DNA from: Streptomyces aureocirculatus
GTDB taxonomy: Bacteria; Actinomycetota; Actinomycetes; Streptomycetales; Streptomycetaceae
Length of the DNA stretch: 64,000 nucleotides
NCBI RefSeq assembly: GCF_000720475.1
Contig: NZ_JOAP01000033.1
Coordinates: 1 to 64,000, forward strand
Direction: 5' to 3'
Every line of letters begins with the position of its first letter. Position 1 is the stretch's first letter. Positions 43,757 to 53,634 of the stretch are shown piece by piece. Below the pieces are notes generated by a model. That model was given only the letters and a program-made list of their open reading frames with translations. It searched no databases and was not told the origin of the DNA. The translations under genes were made by a program, and so were the position numbers.

Positions 43757-45448
43757 ATGCCACGTGGACGTCACCGCCATTCCCCACCACTGCACAGGCT
43801 GCTTCCTCCGTCGGCGGTCGCAGGCTTCTCCCTCGTCTGCGCCGGCGGCGCCTGGATGTTCGCGGAACCCGTCGTGCTGCGCGGACTCGTCGCCGCCGCG
43901 GCGGCGAGCGCCATAGTGGGCTCGGTCGTCATGCGCCAGTGGGACCGGGCGGCGGGCAAACGGGTCGCGGAGCTCAGCCGCGCACGCGCCGGTGACGAGT
44001 GGCGCTACGAGGAGCGGATAGCCGAGGCCGAGTCCGACCTCGATGAGTCCCGCGAGCTGCGGACCAAGCTGGAGGCCAAGCTGCGCTCCAAGCGGGCCGA
44101 GCTCGCGGCGCTGCGCAACGAACACGCGGCGCTGCTGCGGCGGTACGCGACGGCGGAGACCGAGCGGGCCAGCGCCCTCGAAGGACGCAGGCTCCTCGCC
44201 ATCGAGGCGTTGACGTCCACACGGGCGGCACTGCCCGCGGGAGCGCCCGCCGCGCGGGAGGCGCCCTCCGGTGAGGGAACGTCTCCGCGGGAGGGGGCGG
44301 TTGACGGGGAGTCGGTGCGGGTCTCGGACGACTCCGCGGTCGAGTCGTCCTCGGGGCGGGTCTTGGACGACTCCGCGGTCGAGTCGTCCTCGGGGCGGGT
44401 CTTGGACGAGTCCGCGGGGGGAGTCCCGACTGCGGCCGCAGTCGCGACTGCGGCGGAAGTCCCGGCCGAGTCGGTTGGGTGGGATGAGGCGGAAGTCCCG
44501 GCCGAGTCGGTTGGGTGGGATGAGGCGGAAGTCCTGGCCGAGTCGGTTGGGTGGGATGAGGCGGAAGTCCTGGCCGAGTCGGTTGGGTGGGATGAGGCGG
44601 AAGTCCTGGCCGAGTCGGTTGGGTCGGGTACCTCGGTGGAGTCGGGTGCCTCGGTGGAGTCGGTCGGGTCGGCCGAGTCCGTGGGGTCGGCCGAGTCCGA
44701 GGGGACGGGTGAGTCCGTGGGGACGGGCGAGTCGGCGGGTGATTCCGCCGGTTCCATCCCGGCCGCCGATGCCCGGGTGGCGGTCCGGCCGGGCGCGAGC
44801 CCCACTCCTTCGCTGTACGGGCGCGCCAACGTCGCGCTCGACCGCCTGGCACGGCCTGGGGCGTCGGTCGCGCGGCCGACGGTGGCTGCCGCGGGCGCCG
44901 AGGGCGGCCCCGCCGTCGCCGACGCCGCCGAGGCGGACGACTCCGGCTCAGGCTCCGGCTCCGGCTCCGGTGACGCCGACGAGCCCGGTGACCCGGTCGA
45001 CCCGGGCCACACCACCGGCGGTTCCGCCCCGGCGACGACGACCGAGGCCGCCGACGAGCCGGTCCACAGCCACGGCGATGGTGGTGCCCGTGGTCACGAG
45101 CGCGCGGCCAGGGGCCACTTCGCCGTTCCCGTCGCTGCGGCCGTGGTGCCGCCCGCGCAGGGGCGGCGGCTCCCGGGGGAGGGCGGTTTCGACTTCTTCG
45201 GTACGAAGAGCACGTCCGCGAAGAGCCTGGCACCGGCCGCGCTGGACACCGTCCAGAACGAGGACCTCGCCGACGTCGTGGGCGAGGAGGCCCTCGCGGT
45301 CCACAAGGCGGAGGCCGAGGCCGAGTTCAAGCCGTCGGACGCCGCGACGGACGCGGAGCGGGGCGTGGGCCAGGTCATCGACCTGACGGCCCACGACGAG
45401 ACGGAACAGATCGACATGGAGGGCCTGCGCACGGCGCTGCGCGCGTAG
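43757..45448 (+). CDS. Streptomyces membrane coiled-coil protein with tandem repeats
   Basis: 563 residues from ATG 43757. Two membrane segments (about 15-55), then a coiled coil (about 70-150: EAESDLDESRELRTKLEAKL), then ~250 residues of acidic, Ser/Glu/Val-rich repeats and a conserved C-terminal tail (GGFDFFGTKSTSAKSLAPAA, VIDLTAHDETEQIDMEGLRT). No enzymatic motif. The repeat block includes a 12-residue AEVLAESVGWDE unit. TAAGTT lies seven bases before the ATG, so the transcript may be leaderless. Probably a structural or scaffold protein at the membrane; function unknown. Confidence 0.8.
   Translation: MPRGRHRHSPPLHRLLPPSAVAGFSLVCAGGAWMFAEPVVLRGLVAAAAASAIVGSVVMRQWDRAAGKRVAELSRARAGDEWRYEERIAEAESDLDESRELRTKLEAKLRSKRAELAALRNEHAALLRRYATAETERASALEGRRLLAIEALTSTRAALPAGAPAAREAPSGEGTSPREGAVDGESVRVSDDSAVESSSGRVLDDSAVESSSGRVLDESAGGVPTAAAVATAAEVPAESVGWDEAEVPAESVGWDEAEVLAESVGWDEAEVLAESVGWDEAEVLAESVGSGTSVESGASVESVGSAESVGSAESEGTGESVGTGESAGDSAGSIPAADARVAVRPGASPTPSLYGRANVALDRLARPGASVARPTVAAAGAEGGPAVADAAEADDSGSGSGSGSGDADEPGDPVDPGHTTGGSAPATTTEAADEPVHSHGDGGARGHERAARGHFAVPVAAAVVPPAQGRRLPGEGGFDFFGTKSTSAKSLAPAALDTVQNEDLADVVGEEALAVHKAEAEAEFKPSDAATDAERGVGQVIDLTAHDETEQIDMEGLRTALRA
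44453..44624 (+). repeat. 36-bp in-frame tandem repeat
   Basis: Four full copies and one partial of a 36-bp unit (starts 44453, 44489, 44525, 44561, 44597) encode AEVPAESVGWDE or AEVLAESVGWDE. The units are nearly identical, so they expanded recently. Confidence 0.9.
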
Positions 45449-45622
45449 CAGCGCGACGCGCGCCCCGCGTACCCCCTCGCCGTGGGCGGCGGCGTGCCGT
45501 TCCTGCCCGCTGTCGCGGTGGGCCTCGGCGCGCCCCGTCCCTCGTCGGACACCAAGGTGACCGCAGCCGTGGGCTGTGCCCACCCGTTCCGCCCCTGGCG
45601 GACCAGTTGCCCACAGCGGAGC

Positions 45623-46981
45623 TCAGGCCATCCACCGGTCGGGCCGCGCCTCCCTGCGCCCCGTCCGGGACCGCTCGGCCTGACCATGAAGCAAGTCGGC
45701 CGCCTCCGAGGCGGACCGAAGCCGCGCGGTCACCGTCTTGTTGGCCCCCGTGTCCACCTTCACATCGGCCACGCCCTTGAACCGCTGCCAGGGCCCCTGC
45801 CCGACCCGCACGCTCTGCACCTTCGCGTGCGGCACCAACGAGAGCCGCCGCCGCAGCAGCCCGTGCCGCGCGGCGAACACGGCATCGGTGACCGCGAGCC
45901 CGTACCCGTGCCACCACACAGGAACGCACCAGGCCGCCCGCGAAGGCGGCCGCGAGAGCTCGTCGGCGGCGGGCACCCGCACCCCGGGCAGCACCTGCGA
46001 GATCACGGACTCGGCGACCGGCCGCGGGGCGACCGGCACCAGGACGCTGTTCGACGACCCCGCCACGTCCAGCTCGACCCGCACCCAGCCGAAGCGCCGC
46101 CACAGCAGCGGCTCGACGACCCGCACGGTCTGCACCCGTCCCGGCGGCACCGTCTCGTGCGCCTTGTCCAGAAGCCCGTGGTCGATGCGCAGGCCGTCGG
46201 GGGACTCGCCCACGCGCCAGTCGTACTCCGCGACGAAGCGGCCCACACTGCTCGCGAAGGCGCCGCCCAGCATGGGCAGGGCGGTCGCGATGACGGTCCA
46301 GGCGTTGTGCGTGATCAGCCACAGGACCGTCGGCACGACGAGCGCGGCCACCAGGAGCACCCAGGGGGCGCCGGTGAGCAGCAGGGACACGGCGAGCATG
46401 CGCGGCTGTACGTGCAGCAGGTTGCGGACCGGCGCCTCGCCGACGTCCCTGGCGGTCTCCGGGGCGAATCCGGCGGCACGCGCGAGCAGTTCGGCGCGCA
46501 GGGCGGCGGCGTCCTTCTCGCTGAGGTAGGCCAGCTCGTCCTTCTTCTCCGTGCCGACGACGTCCAGCTTGAGCTTGGTGACACCCACGATGCGGGCGGC
46601 GAGCGGCTGGGTCACGTCGACGGCCTGGAGCCGGTCGAGCCGGATGTGCGCGGTGCGCCGGAACAGCAGCCCCGTACGGATCCGCAGTTCCGTTTCCGTG
46701 ACGGCGAAGTGAGTGAACCACCAGCTCAGGAAGCCGTACAGGGCGCCGCCGACGATCACGGCGAGGACACCGAGGGCGAGGGTGAGCGCGGTCAGCTCGG
46801 ACAGACGGCGCTGGGTGCCGTCCGGGTCGTGGAAGGCCAGCCCGACGAGGATCGCGACGGGCGCCCAGGCACGGCGCAACGGCGTGACCGGGTGCAGCCG
46901 CCGCTCCCGGAGGCCGCTGGGGGCGGGGGCGCCGTCCAGGTTCCCGAGACCCGCCCCGCCGGTCTTGGCGGGCTCCCTCAC
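45623..46981 (-). CDS. PH-domain (DUF304/YdbT-type) membrane protein
   Basis: 452 residues from GTG 46981 (GTGA overlap with the PH gene upstream). Three bacterial PH-like repeats alternate with paired membrane segments: [40 protein letters not shown] and [20 protein letters not shown]. This is the YdbT layout. Family members are involved in membrane or antimicrobial-stress homeostasis, with unknown ligands. The long N-terminal extension is Pro/Gly-rich. It is convergent with the coiled-coil gene. Confidence 0.9.
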   Translation of the reverse strand: MREPAKTGGAGLGNLDGAPAPSGLRERRLHPVTPLRRAWAPVAILVGLAFHDPDGTQRRLSELTALTLALGVLAVIVGGALYGFLSWWFTHFAVTETELRIRTGLLFRRTAHIRLDRLQAVDVTQPLAARIVGVTKLKLDVVGTEKKDELAYLSEKDAAALRAELLARAAGFAPETARDVGEAPVRNLLHVQPRMLAVSLLLTGAPWVLLVAALVVPTVLWLITHNAWTVIATALPMLGGAFASSVGRFVAEYDWRVGESPDGLRIDHGLLDKAHETVPPGRVQTVRVVEPLLWRRFGWVRVELDVAGSSNSVLVPVAPRPVAESVISQVLPGVRVPAADELSRPPSRAAWCVPVWWHGYGLAVTDAVFAARHGLLRRRLSLVPHAKVQSVRVGQGPWQRFKGVADVKVDTGANKTVTARLRSASEAADLLHGQAERSRTGRREARPDRWMA

Positions 46982-47502
46982 AGCCCCGCCGATCTGGCCT
47001 CGCCGAGCTCCGTCAGTCGGTCGCGCAGCCGCTCGGCCTCGCTGGGGACGAGGCCCGGGATGCGGGCGTCCGTGGCGGCCGCGGCCGTGTGGAGCTGGAC
47101 GCCTGCCAGGCCGAAGTACCGCTCCAGGGGGCCGGAGGTGACCTCGACGAGCTGCATCCTGCCGTACGGCACGACGGTCTCCTCGCGCCACAGGACGCCC
47201 CGGCTGATGAGGAGGTCGTCGGCCCGCTCGGTGTACCGCCACGAGCGCCAGTTGCGCCCCAGCATCACCCAGCCCCAGGCCGCGAGCGCCAGCGGCAGCG
47301 CCGCGAAGGCCGCCCACGCCGGTCCCGCGAAAAGTCCGAGCAGCACGCCGAGCGCCACCGCGGCCGGCACCAGCCACACCACCAGCAGCAGCCGGCGCAT
47401 CGTCAGCACCCCGCGCGGCAGCCCGGTCCACCCGGACGGCACGCCGTCACCCCCCGTGGGTCCCGTGGATCCCTCTGGCCCCGCCGCCGTCCCCGTCTCC
47501 AT
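46978..47502 (-). CDS. PH-domain membrane protein, YdbS type
   Basis: 174 residues from ATG 47502. Two membrane segments ([20 protein letters not shown] and the next) precede one PH-like domain ([40 protein letters not shown]). YdbS-YdbT pairs are standard and probably form one complex. It is the first gene of the pair. TACGCT lies six bases before the ATG in the 63-bp gap shared with nuoD2, so leaderless, divergent transcription is likely. Confidence 0.9.
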   Translation of the reverse strand: METGTAAGPEGSTGPTGGDGVPSGWTGLPRGVLTMRRLLLVVWLVPAAVALGVLLGLFAGPAWAAFAALPLALAAWGWVMLGRNWRSWRYTERADDLLISRGVLWREETVVPYGRMQLVEVTSGPLERYFGLAGVQLHTAAAATDARIPGLVPSEAERLRDRLTELGEARSAGL

Positions 47503-47565
47503 GCCCCAAGCGTACGTACGGCATCTGACACCTGCGTGTCCGCACGCGTACGACAGACTGTGGGC

Positions 47566-48762
47566 ATGAGCCCCACGACGGAGCACACGCCCACGACGCG
47601 GCCGCCGCGGACGACCGATCCCGCCGAGGCCACCTTCGGCATCGGCGGCGCGGCCGAGAGCACCGACATGGTGCTGAACATCGGCCCCCAGCACCCGTCA
47701 ACGCACGGTGTGCTGCGATTGCGCCTGGTCCTCGACGGCGAGCGGATCGAGCGGGCCGAGCCGGTGATCGGCTATATGCACCGCGGCGCGGAGAAGCTCT
47801 TCGAGGCCCGCGACTACCGCCAGATCGTGATGCTCGCCAACCGCCACGACTGGCTGTCGGCGTTCTCGAACGAGCTGGGCGTCGTCCTCGCCGTGGAGCG
47901 GATGCTCGGCATGGAGGTGCCTGAGCGCGCCGTGTGGACGCGCACGCTCCTCGCCGAGCTGAACCGGACTCTCAACCACCTGATGTTCCTGGGCTCGTAT
48001 CCGCTGGAGCTGGGCGGCATCACGCCGGTGTTCCACGCCTTCCGGGAGCGCGAGGAACTCCAGAACGTCATGGAGGAGGTCTCCGGCGGCCGCATGCACT
48101 ACATGTTCAACCGTGTCGGCGGTCTCAAGGAGGACCTGCCCGCGGGCTGGACGGGACGCGCGCGCGGCGCCGTGGCCGCGGTGCGTTCGCGCATGGACGT
48201 GTACGACAGGCTCGTGCTCGGGAACGAGATCTTCCGGGGCCGCACCCGCGGTGTGGGCGTGCTCTCCGCCGAGGCGGTGCATGCCTACGGAGTGAGCGGT
48301 CCGATCGCCCGTGCCTCCGGAGTGGACTTCGACCTGCGCCGCGACGAGCCGTATCTGGCGTACGGGGAACTCGGCGACGTCCTGAAGGTCGTGACCCGGC
48401 AGGACGGCGACTGCCTGGCCCGCTTCGAGTGCCTTCTGGAGCAGACCCACAACGCCCTCGACCTCGCCGACGCCTGCCTCGACCGGATCGCCGACCTGCC
48501 TCAGGGCCCCATCAACCAGCGTCTGCCGAAGGTGCTCAAGGCCCCGGAGGGCCACACGTACGCGTGGACCGAGAACCCGCTCGGCATCAACGGCTACTAC
48601 CTGGTCTCCAAGGGCGAGAAGACCCCCTACCGCCTCAAGCTCCGCTCGGCCTCGTACAACAACATCCAGGCCCTTGCCGAGCTGCTGCCGGGCACGCTGG
48701 TCGCCGACATGGTGGCGATCCTCGGTTCGCTGTTCTTCGTGGTCGGCGACATCGACAAGTAG
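47566..48762 (+). CDS. nuoD2: NADH-quinone oxidoreductase subunit D paralog (NuoD2)
   Basis: 398 residues from ATG 47566. NuoD signatures: [60 protein letters not shown] and the conserved C-terminal VVGDIDK. No other nuo gene is nearby, so it is the stand-alone copy found in Streptomyces besides the main operon. Compared with complex I, the HxG motif carries Arg73 (as in mitochondria) and the quinone-coordinating Tyr seems replaced by Trp96 (RHDWLSAF). It may serve an alternative hydrogenase-like or dehydrogenase complex. It faces a MidA-type methyltransferase. Confidence 0.92.
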   Translation: MSPTTEHTPTTRPPRTTDPAEATFGIGGAAESTDMVLNIGPQHPSTHGVLRLRLVLDGERIERAEPVIGYMHRGAEKLFEARDYRQIVMLANRHDWLSAFSNELGVVLAVERMLGMEVPERAVWTRTLLAELNRTLNHLMFLGSYPLELGGITPVFHAFREREELQNVMEEVSGGRMHYMFNRVGGLKEDLPAGWTGRARGAVAAVRSRMDVYDRLVLGNEIFRGRTRGVGVLSAEAVHAYGVSGPIARASGVDFDLRRDEPYLAYGELGDVLKVVTRQDGDCLARFECLLEQTHNALDLADACLDRIADLPQGPINQRLPKVLKAPEGHTYAWTENPLGINGYYLVSKGEKTPYRLKLRSASYNNIQALAELLPGTLVADMVAILGSLFFVVGDIDK

Positions 48763-48778
48763 GGCACGACTCTCCCCA

Positions 48779-48832
48779 CCATCACCCAGTAGTGCACCAT
48801 CACCCAGTAGTGCACGATCACCCAGTAGGGCA
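48779..48832. repeat. 18-bp tandem repeat between nuoD2 and the methyltransferase
   Basis: Two identical units CCATCACCCAGTAGTGCA and a third with two changes. The sequence around the nuoD2 stop (AGTAGGGCACGA) resembles the unit, as if it had seeded the array. Confidence 0.85.
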
Positions 48833-48837
48833 ACGAT

Positions 48838-49869
48838 TCAGAGGCCGGTCACGGGGGCCAGTACGTCCGTCAGGTCGAGCCGCACTGGCTGTGCCAGCCA
48901 GCCGAAGTCCCCGAGGCCGCCCGGCGCCGTCAGCTCCGCCGCCTCGCCCGCGCGGGCAAGGGCCCGTACGTAGGCGGCCGGATCGCCGGAGGCGAGCGTG
49001 CGGGGCGGGCGGCCGCCGTGGACGCCGAGGGCGTGCAGGGCGGCGCGCTGGGTGCACAGGCGGGCGCCGGGCAGCGCGCAGGCGTCGAGGGCCACATGGG
49101 CGGTGACGTCGCGGCTGCCGTCCGGCACGGGCGGCTCCGCACGGCCCGCGCGGAAGCCCGCGAGGGTACCGAAGGGCGGCCGGGCCTCCCGGGTGTGCGC
49201 GTAGTCGACGGCAACCGCGAGACCCCGCGTCAGCGTCGCCACCGCCGCCGCCCACGCCTCGTCCCGGGGGCGCCCGATCTCCGCGCGCAGGCCGGGCTCG
49301 GCGCCGAGCGGCCACCAGCGAGCCAGCCACGCGGCGTCCGGGCCCTCGACCGGGCCGCCGAGTTCCTCGGTGCCGTCGGCGTGCACCAGGACGCGGCGCA
49401 GCGCGCCGTCGGGCGCCCGTTCGGCCACGTCGAGGGGCACGTTGTCGAGCCACTCGTTGGCGAAGAGCAGACCCGTCACACCGGCCGGGGGCGTGGCGCG
49501 CCACCGGATGCGGTCATCGAGCCCTTCGGGGCGTTCGGCGCGCTCCACCGCGTACGCACGCGCGCGTGCCGCCACCTCGCCGGGCAGGGCCGCAAGGACG
49601 CCCGCCGTCAGCTCGCCGCGGCCAGCGCCCATGTCCACGAACGCGAGCTCGCCGGGGTGCCCGAGCGCGGTGTCGACCCGGCACAGGAGCCGGGCCACGG
49701 CGTCCGCGAACAGCGGTGAGGCGTGCACGGAGGTGCGGAAGTGCCCCGCGGGTCCCTCAGGGCGGCGGTAGAAGCCACCGGGGCCGTACAGGGCGCTCTC
49801 CATGGCTTCCCGCCAGCCGCTCGGCGCGCCGCTTTGCCCTGCGCGGGCTCCTCCTGCCTCGTTCGTCAC
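48838..49869 (-). CDS. SAM-dependent methyltransferase, MidA/NDUFAF7 family (DUF185)
   Basis: 343 residues from GTG 49869. The Rossmann methyltransferase core reads [40 protein letters not shown] (the family Asn-Glu) and [20 protein letters not shown], with [20 protein letters not shown] at the N-terminus, the MidA substrate region. Mitochondrial NDUFAF7 dimethylates Arg85 of NDUFS2, the NuoD ortholog. Here the gene is directly beside nuoD2, convergently oriented, so Arg73 of NuoD2 is a natural candidate target. Activity and target are inference. Confidence 0.88.
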   Translation of the reverse strand: MTNEAGGARAGQSGAPSGWREAMESALYGPGGFYRRPEGPAGHFRTSVHASPLFADAVARLLCRVDTALGHPGELAFVDMGAGRGELTAGVLAALPGEVAARARAYAVERAERPEGLDDRIRWRATPPAGVTGLLFANEWLDNVPLDVAERAPDGALRRVLVHADGTEELGGPVEGPDAAWLARWWPLGAEPGLRAEIGRPRDEAWAAAVATLTRGLAVAVDYAHTREARPPFGTLAGFRAGRAEPPVPDGSRDVTAHVALDACALPGARLCTQRAALHALGVHGGRPPRTLASGDPAAYVRALARAGEAAELTAPGGLGDFGWLAQPVRLDLTDVLAPVTGL

Positions 49870-49974
49870 ATCCCGAAGGCTAAGCGGGCCTCCACCTTGG
49901 GGAGTACGAGAGGGTCGTACGGATCGGACCTCCGGTTGACCCGGGGGCCTGATGGGTTGCCTACGCTGGGTTAC

Positions 49975-51177
49975 GTGCAGCGCCTCTATGACTTTCTCCG
50001 CAGACACCCGACAGGAGTCGACGTCTTCTGGGCGTTCGTCCTGCTCGGCATCTCCGGGATCGGTGTGGTGGCCGTAGCCGAGTCCGACGGCCGTGACCCG
50101 GCGCTCGCGTCGATTCCGGTCGTCGTCGGGCTGTGCCTGGTGGTGGCGCTGCGGCGCCGGGCGGTCGAACGGATGCTGGTCCTCGCCGCGGCCATCGGCG
50201 TCATACAGATGATCTTCGATGTGGAGCCGGGGCCCGCGAACTTCGCGATGCTCGTGATCATCTACACAACCGCGGCGGACGGCGCCCCGTGGGCCTCCCG
50301 GTTCGCCCTGGTCGGCGGGCTCGCGGCGGCGCCCCTCTCGCAGGCGCGCTGGCCCGAGGGCAGCACGGGCGTCTGGGGCAACATCCTCTTCATGGTCTTC
50401 ATGGTCGTGCCGTTCGCCCTGGCCTGGGTGCTCGGCGACTCCATCCGTACCCGCCGGGCCTACTTCGCCCAGTTGGAGGAGCGCGCCAACCGCCTGGAGA
50501 AGGAGCGCGAGGCGCAGGCCAAGGTCGCGGTCGCCGCCGAGCGCGCCCGCATCGCCCGCGAGCTCCACGACGTGGTCGCGCACAACGTCTCCGTGATGGT
50601 GGTGCAGGCCGACGGCGCCGCCTACGTCCTGGACGCGGCTCCCGACCAGGCCAAGCAGGCCCTCGCCACGATCTCGGGCACCGGCCGCCAGGCCCTCGCG
50701 GAGATGCGCAGACTCCTCGGCGTGCTGCGCACCGGCGAGCCCGAGGAGAGCGGCGAGTACGTCCCGCAGCCGGACGTGGAACAACTCGACGAGCTGATAG
50801 AGCAGGTGCGCGGCGCGGGCCTGCCGGTCGACTTCAAGGTCGAGGGCACCCCGCGCCCGCTGCCGAGCGGCGTCGAGCTCACCGCGTACCGCATCGTCCA
50901 GGAGGCGCTGACCAACACCCGCAAGCACGGTGGCGAGAACGCCGGTGCGAGCGTCCGGCTCGTCTACTTCGACGACGGCCTGGGGCTGCTCGTGGAGGAC
51001 GACGGCAAGGGCGCCCCGCACGAGCTGTACGAGGACGGCGGCGCCGACGGCAGCGGGCACGGCCTGATCGGCATGCGGGAGCGCGTCGGCATGGTCGGCG
51101 GCACGCTGGACGCCGGGCCGCGTCCCGGCGGCGGATTCCGCATCAGCGCGTTGCTCCCGCTGAAACCCGCACACTGA
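49975..51177 (+). CDS. NarL-type sensor histidine kinase
   Basis: 400 residues from GTG 49975. Four to five membrane segments (about 17-155) contain no large external loop. The HisKA_3 dimer helix holds the phospho-His ([20 protein letters not shown], His198), and an HATPase C-terminus includes [20 protein letters not shown] and [20 protein letters not shown]. The stimulus is unknown, and a membrane or envelope signal is suggested by the small sensor. TACGCT lies seven bases before GTG and no ribosome site is seen, so the transcript may be leaderless. The response regulator follows 130 bp downstream. Confidence 0.93.
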   Translation: MQRLYDFLRRHPTGVDVFWAFVLLGISGIGVVAVAESDGRDPALASIPVVVGLCLVVALRRRAVERMLVLAAAIGVIQMIFDVEPGPANFAMLVIIYTTAADGAPWASRFALVGGLAAAPLSQARWPEGSTGVWGNILFMVFMVVPFALAWVLGDSIRTRRAYFAQLEERANRLEKEREAQAKVAVAAERARIARELHDVVAHNVSVMVVQADGAAYVLDAAPDQAKQALATISGTGRQALAEMRRLLGVLRTGEPEESGEYVPQPDVEQLDELIEQVRGAGLPVDFKVEGTPRPLPSGVELTAYRIVQEALTNTRKHGGENAGASVRLVYFDDGLGLLVEDDGKGAPHELYEDGGADGSGHGLIGMRERVGMVGGTLDAGPRPGGGFRISALLPLKPAH

Positions 51178-51308
51178 CACCTGTCACTGGTGGATCCGCC
51201 ACCGCTCCCCGGCAGCCCCCGACCGCTCCCCGACCGCTCCCCGCCCGCACCGAGCCCGCATCGTCCGCGATGATGTCCTGACGAACCCCCCCATGAAGGG
51301 ACCCTTTG

Positions 51309-51983
51309 ATGTCGATCCGCGTGATGCTCGTCGACGACCAGGTGCTGCTGCGCACCGGGTTCCGGATGGTGCTCGCCGCGCAGCCGGACATGGACGTCGT
51401 CGCGGAGGCCGGAGACGGCGTGGAGGCGCTACAGGCGCTGCGGGCCACCGCGGTCGACGTGGTCCTGATGGACGTCCGCATGCCGAAGCTGGACGGCGTG
51501 GAGACGACCCGGCGCATCTGCTCCGACGACAACCCGCCGAAGGTGCTCATCCTGACCACCTTCGACCTCGACGAGTACGCCTTCTCCGGGCTGAAGGCGG
51601 GTGCGTCCGGGTTCATGCTCAAGGACGTGCCGCCGGCCGAACTGCTCGCCGCCATCCGGGCCGTGCACAGCGGCGACGCGGTCGTCGCGCCGTCCACCAC
51701 GCGGCGCCTGCTCGACCGCTTCGCGCCCATGCTGCCCGCGGGCGCCGGGCAGCCCCGGCACAAGGAGCTGGAGCGGCTCACCGAGCGCGAGCGTGAGGTC
51801 ATGGTGCTCGTCGCGCAGGGCCTGTCGAACGGCGAGATCGCGGCGCGCCTCGTCCTCTCCGAGGCGACCGTGAAGACGCACGTGGGCCGCATCCTGACCA
51901 AGCTCGGCCTGCGCGACCGCGTGCAGGTGGTCGTGCTCGCGTACGAGACGGGTCTTGTGCGGGCGGGCGGCGGCGGGGGCTGA
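51309..51983 (+). CDS. NarL/LuxR-family response regulator
   Basis: 224 residues from ATG 51309. The receiver domain has Asp near 8-10, phospho-Asp55 (VVLMDVRMPKLDGVETTRRI) and Lys (MLKDVPPAELLAAI). The LuxR helix-turn-helix is LTEREREVMVLVAQGLSNGE then LSEATVKTHVGRILTKLGLR. It is paired with the kinase just upstream. Targets unknown. The C-terminus ends in a short Gly tail. Confidence 0.94.
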   Translation: MSIRVMLVDDQVLLRTGFRMVLAAQPDMDVVAEAGDGVEALQALRATAVDVVLMDVRMPKLDGVETTRRICSDDNPPKVLILTTFDLDEYAFSGLKAGASGFMLKDVPPAELLAAIRAVHSGDAVVAPSTTRRLLDRFAPMLPAGAGQPRHKELERLTEREREVMVLVAQGLSNGEIAARLVLSEATVKTHVGRILTKLGLRDRVQVVVLAYETGLVRAGGGGG

Positions 51984-52003
51984 CGCCCGCCGGGGCGCGT
52001 CCG

Positions 52004-53113
52004 TCAGCGCAGGACGCCCTCGATGAACTCGGTGCCGAGCCGGGAGACCACGCCCAGGTCGAGCTGGTGCTGTACGTACCGGCCGCGGCGGCGCGTGGTG
52101 ATCAGCTCGGCCTTCTTCAGGACGCTCAGGTGCCGGGATATCTCCGGTGCGGTCATGCCGTGGGCGTCGGCCAGCTCCCCCGTGGTGTACGAACCCCGGG
52201 CCAGATGGCGGCAGAGGCGCATCCGGACCGGGTGGGAGAGCGCGGCCATGCGGCGGGTGAGCTGCTCCACGGAGGCGGGGGCGGCAAGGCCCGGGGAGTT
52301 CACGGGGTAGGTGATCGAGGACTGCCAGCCGTACCGGTGCAGGACGAGCAGGTGGGGCCAGCCGAGGCTGGTGGGCACCAGGACCAGGCCGCCTTCGCCC
52401 GTCCGGGTGTGGCCGACCGCCATCTTGTCGATGGTGATCCTGCGGGCCTGTTCGTCCAGGTCCACCGCTCCGGAGATGGCCTTCAGCGCCTCGTCCAGGC
52501 CCTTGCGGCGCAGCAACTCGGTCTTGTGCCGGGCGTCGGCGGCCAGTTGCTGGCTCACGCGGGACCAGGTGTCCGCGAAGAACGCCTCGTCGCAGTCCTC
52601 CAGGAACTGCCGGAACCAGGCCCGCACCACGGGCGGGTCGTCGAGCAGGCGCTTGGTGAACCGCACTTGGTGGTCGCCGCGGGCGGCCGCGAGATCCAGG
52701 GCGTGACGGCGCGTCTCCGGGTCGTTCAGCGGGTCCGTGGCGCGCTGGGAGTCGTACGCCAATTGGCAGGTGAACTCCAGGGCGGCGTCGACGAACTGCT
52801 CGTCCGTCAGCTTGTCGAGCAGGTCGAGCTCCTCGGCGAGGGTGGCGCCGGGCAGCGTGCCCTTGCCGGGGATGCCCGCGAACGGGGCGAAGACGTCGGA
52901 GAACGTCGTCCGCCACAGGAAGTCCGCCTCGCACATGCGGTCCGCGAGGCACGGGTCCAGGCGCGTGGTGACGGCCGTCGCCCAGCCCTGCAGCCCCGGG
53001 TGGTGGCCGGGCTCCGACAGCGCGTGCAGCGCCATGCCGAGCTCGGCGAGGGGCGAGGGCACGACATGGATGCGGTCCGGTGTCAGGCCGGTGATGTCGA
53101 TGCTCACGCTCAT
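52004..53113 (-). CDS. ArsR-type regulator with DUF5937 domain
   Basis: 369 residues from ATG 53113; ATG 53122 is possible. A helical N-terminal ~270 residues (RIHVVPSPLAELGMALHALS, TLAEELDLLDKLTDEQFVDA) precedes a winged helix like ArsR at the C-terminus (SHPVRMRLCRHLARGSYTTG, MTAPEISRHLSVLKKAELIT). This order, effector domain first and DNA-binding domain last, is typical of the DUF5937 group in Streptomyces. No metal-cysteine motif is present. The inverted repeat at 53155-53173, before its start, may be its operator. Confidence 0.87.
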   Translation of the reverse strand: MSVSIDITGLTPDRIHVVPSPLAELGMALHALSEPGHHPGLQGWATAVTTRLDPCLADRMCEADFLWRTTFSDVFAPFAGIPGKGTLPGATLAEELDLLDKLTDEQFVDAALEFTCQLAYDSQRATDPLNDPETRRHALDLAAARGDHQVRFTKRLLDDPPVVRAWFRQFLEDCDEAFFADTWSRVSQQLAADARHKTELLRRKGLDEALKAISGAVDLDEQARRITIDKMAVGHTRTGEGGLVLVPTSLGWPHLLVLHRYGWQSSITYPVNSPGLAAPASVEQLTRRMAALSHPVRMRLCRHLARGSYTTGELADAHGMTAPEISRHLSVLKKAELITTRRRGRYVQHQLDLGVVSRLGTEFIEGVLR

Positions 53114-53154
53114 GGTCCCCATGGTGCACCGCGCCACTGACATCGCCGCCGTCG

Positions 53155-53173
53155 ATTGACAGTCGGCGTCAAT
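53155..53173. promoter_or_regulatory. Inverted repeat before the DUF5937 regulator
   Basis: ATTGAC-N7-GTCAAT, perfect six-base arms, about 40 bp upstream of the regulator start. Probable autoregulatory site. Confidence 0.5.
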
Positions 53174-53291
53174 TGGGGAGACCTGGCCCCTGGGCCTTGT
53201 GCAGGGTGGAGGCATCGCCGGGGCCGCGAAGGTGCCGCCCCTTCCCACTGGGGCTGCGCCCCTTTCCCCCCGTCGGCCCTCCGGGCCTCGT

Positions 53292-53310
53292 CCTCAAACG
53301 CCGGACGGGC
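53292..53310. repeat. Single copy of the genus repeat
   Basis: CCTCAAACGCCGGACGGGC matches the Streptomyces repeat seen at 16746 and 32911. It lies in a 280-bp gap with no other gene. Confidence 0.7.
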
Positions 53311-53397
53311 TGAATACGTCCTCGTCTCGACCGCCAAGCAGTAAATCTGCCCTCAGGCCGCCCGTTAAGTACCATTTGACATGAAAGGTCGTACGTC

Positions 53398-53634
53398 ATG
53401 AGCGTCACGCAGCAGTACCTGCTCGACACCTACCGCGCCGCCCAGCACGGCGAGCCCGCGCCGCCCGCACCCGGGGCCCACGACTGGCAGGTCGTGCGGG
53501 AGGTGCGCGACTACGGGCGCTTCAACGCCGTGGTCCGTGAACGGCCCGCGCGGGGCCGTGTCCGCGCCGCCGTGCTGCGGTACTTCCGGGTACTCAGGGG
53601 AGGCGGCGCGCGAACTCCGCGACCGCTGCCATGA
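53398..53634 (+). CDS. Small hypothetical protein
   Basis: 78 residues (MSVTQQYLLDTYRAAQHGEP then GAHDWQVVREVRDYGRFNAV and an Arg-rich tail). No family named. AAAGG precedes the ATG at about nine bases. Its last 41 bp overlap the 3' end of the convergent threonine aldolase gene. Similar short, basic proteins with this N-terminus are, as far as I recall, conserved in Streptomyces, but no function is known. It could also be spurious, hence the lower score. Confidence 0.6.
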   Translation: MSVTQQYLLDTYRAAQHGEPAPPAPGAHDWQVVREVRDYGRFNAVVRERPARGRVRAAVLRYFRVLRGGGARTPRPLP

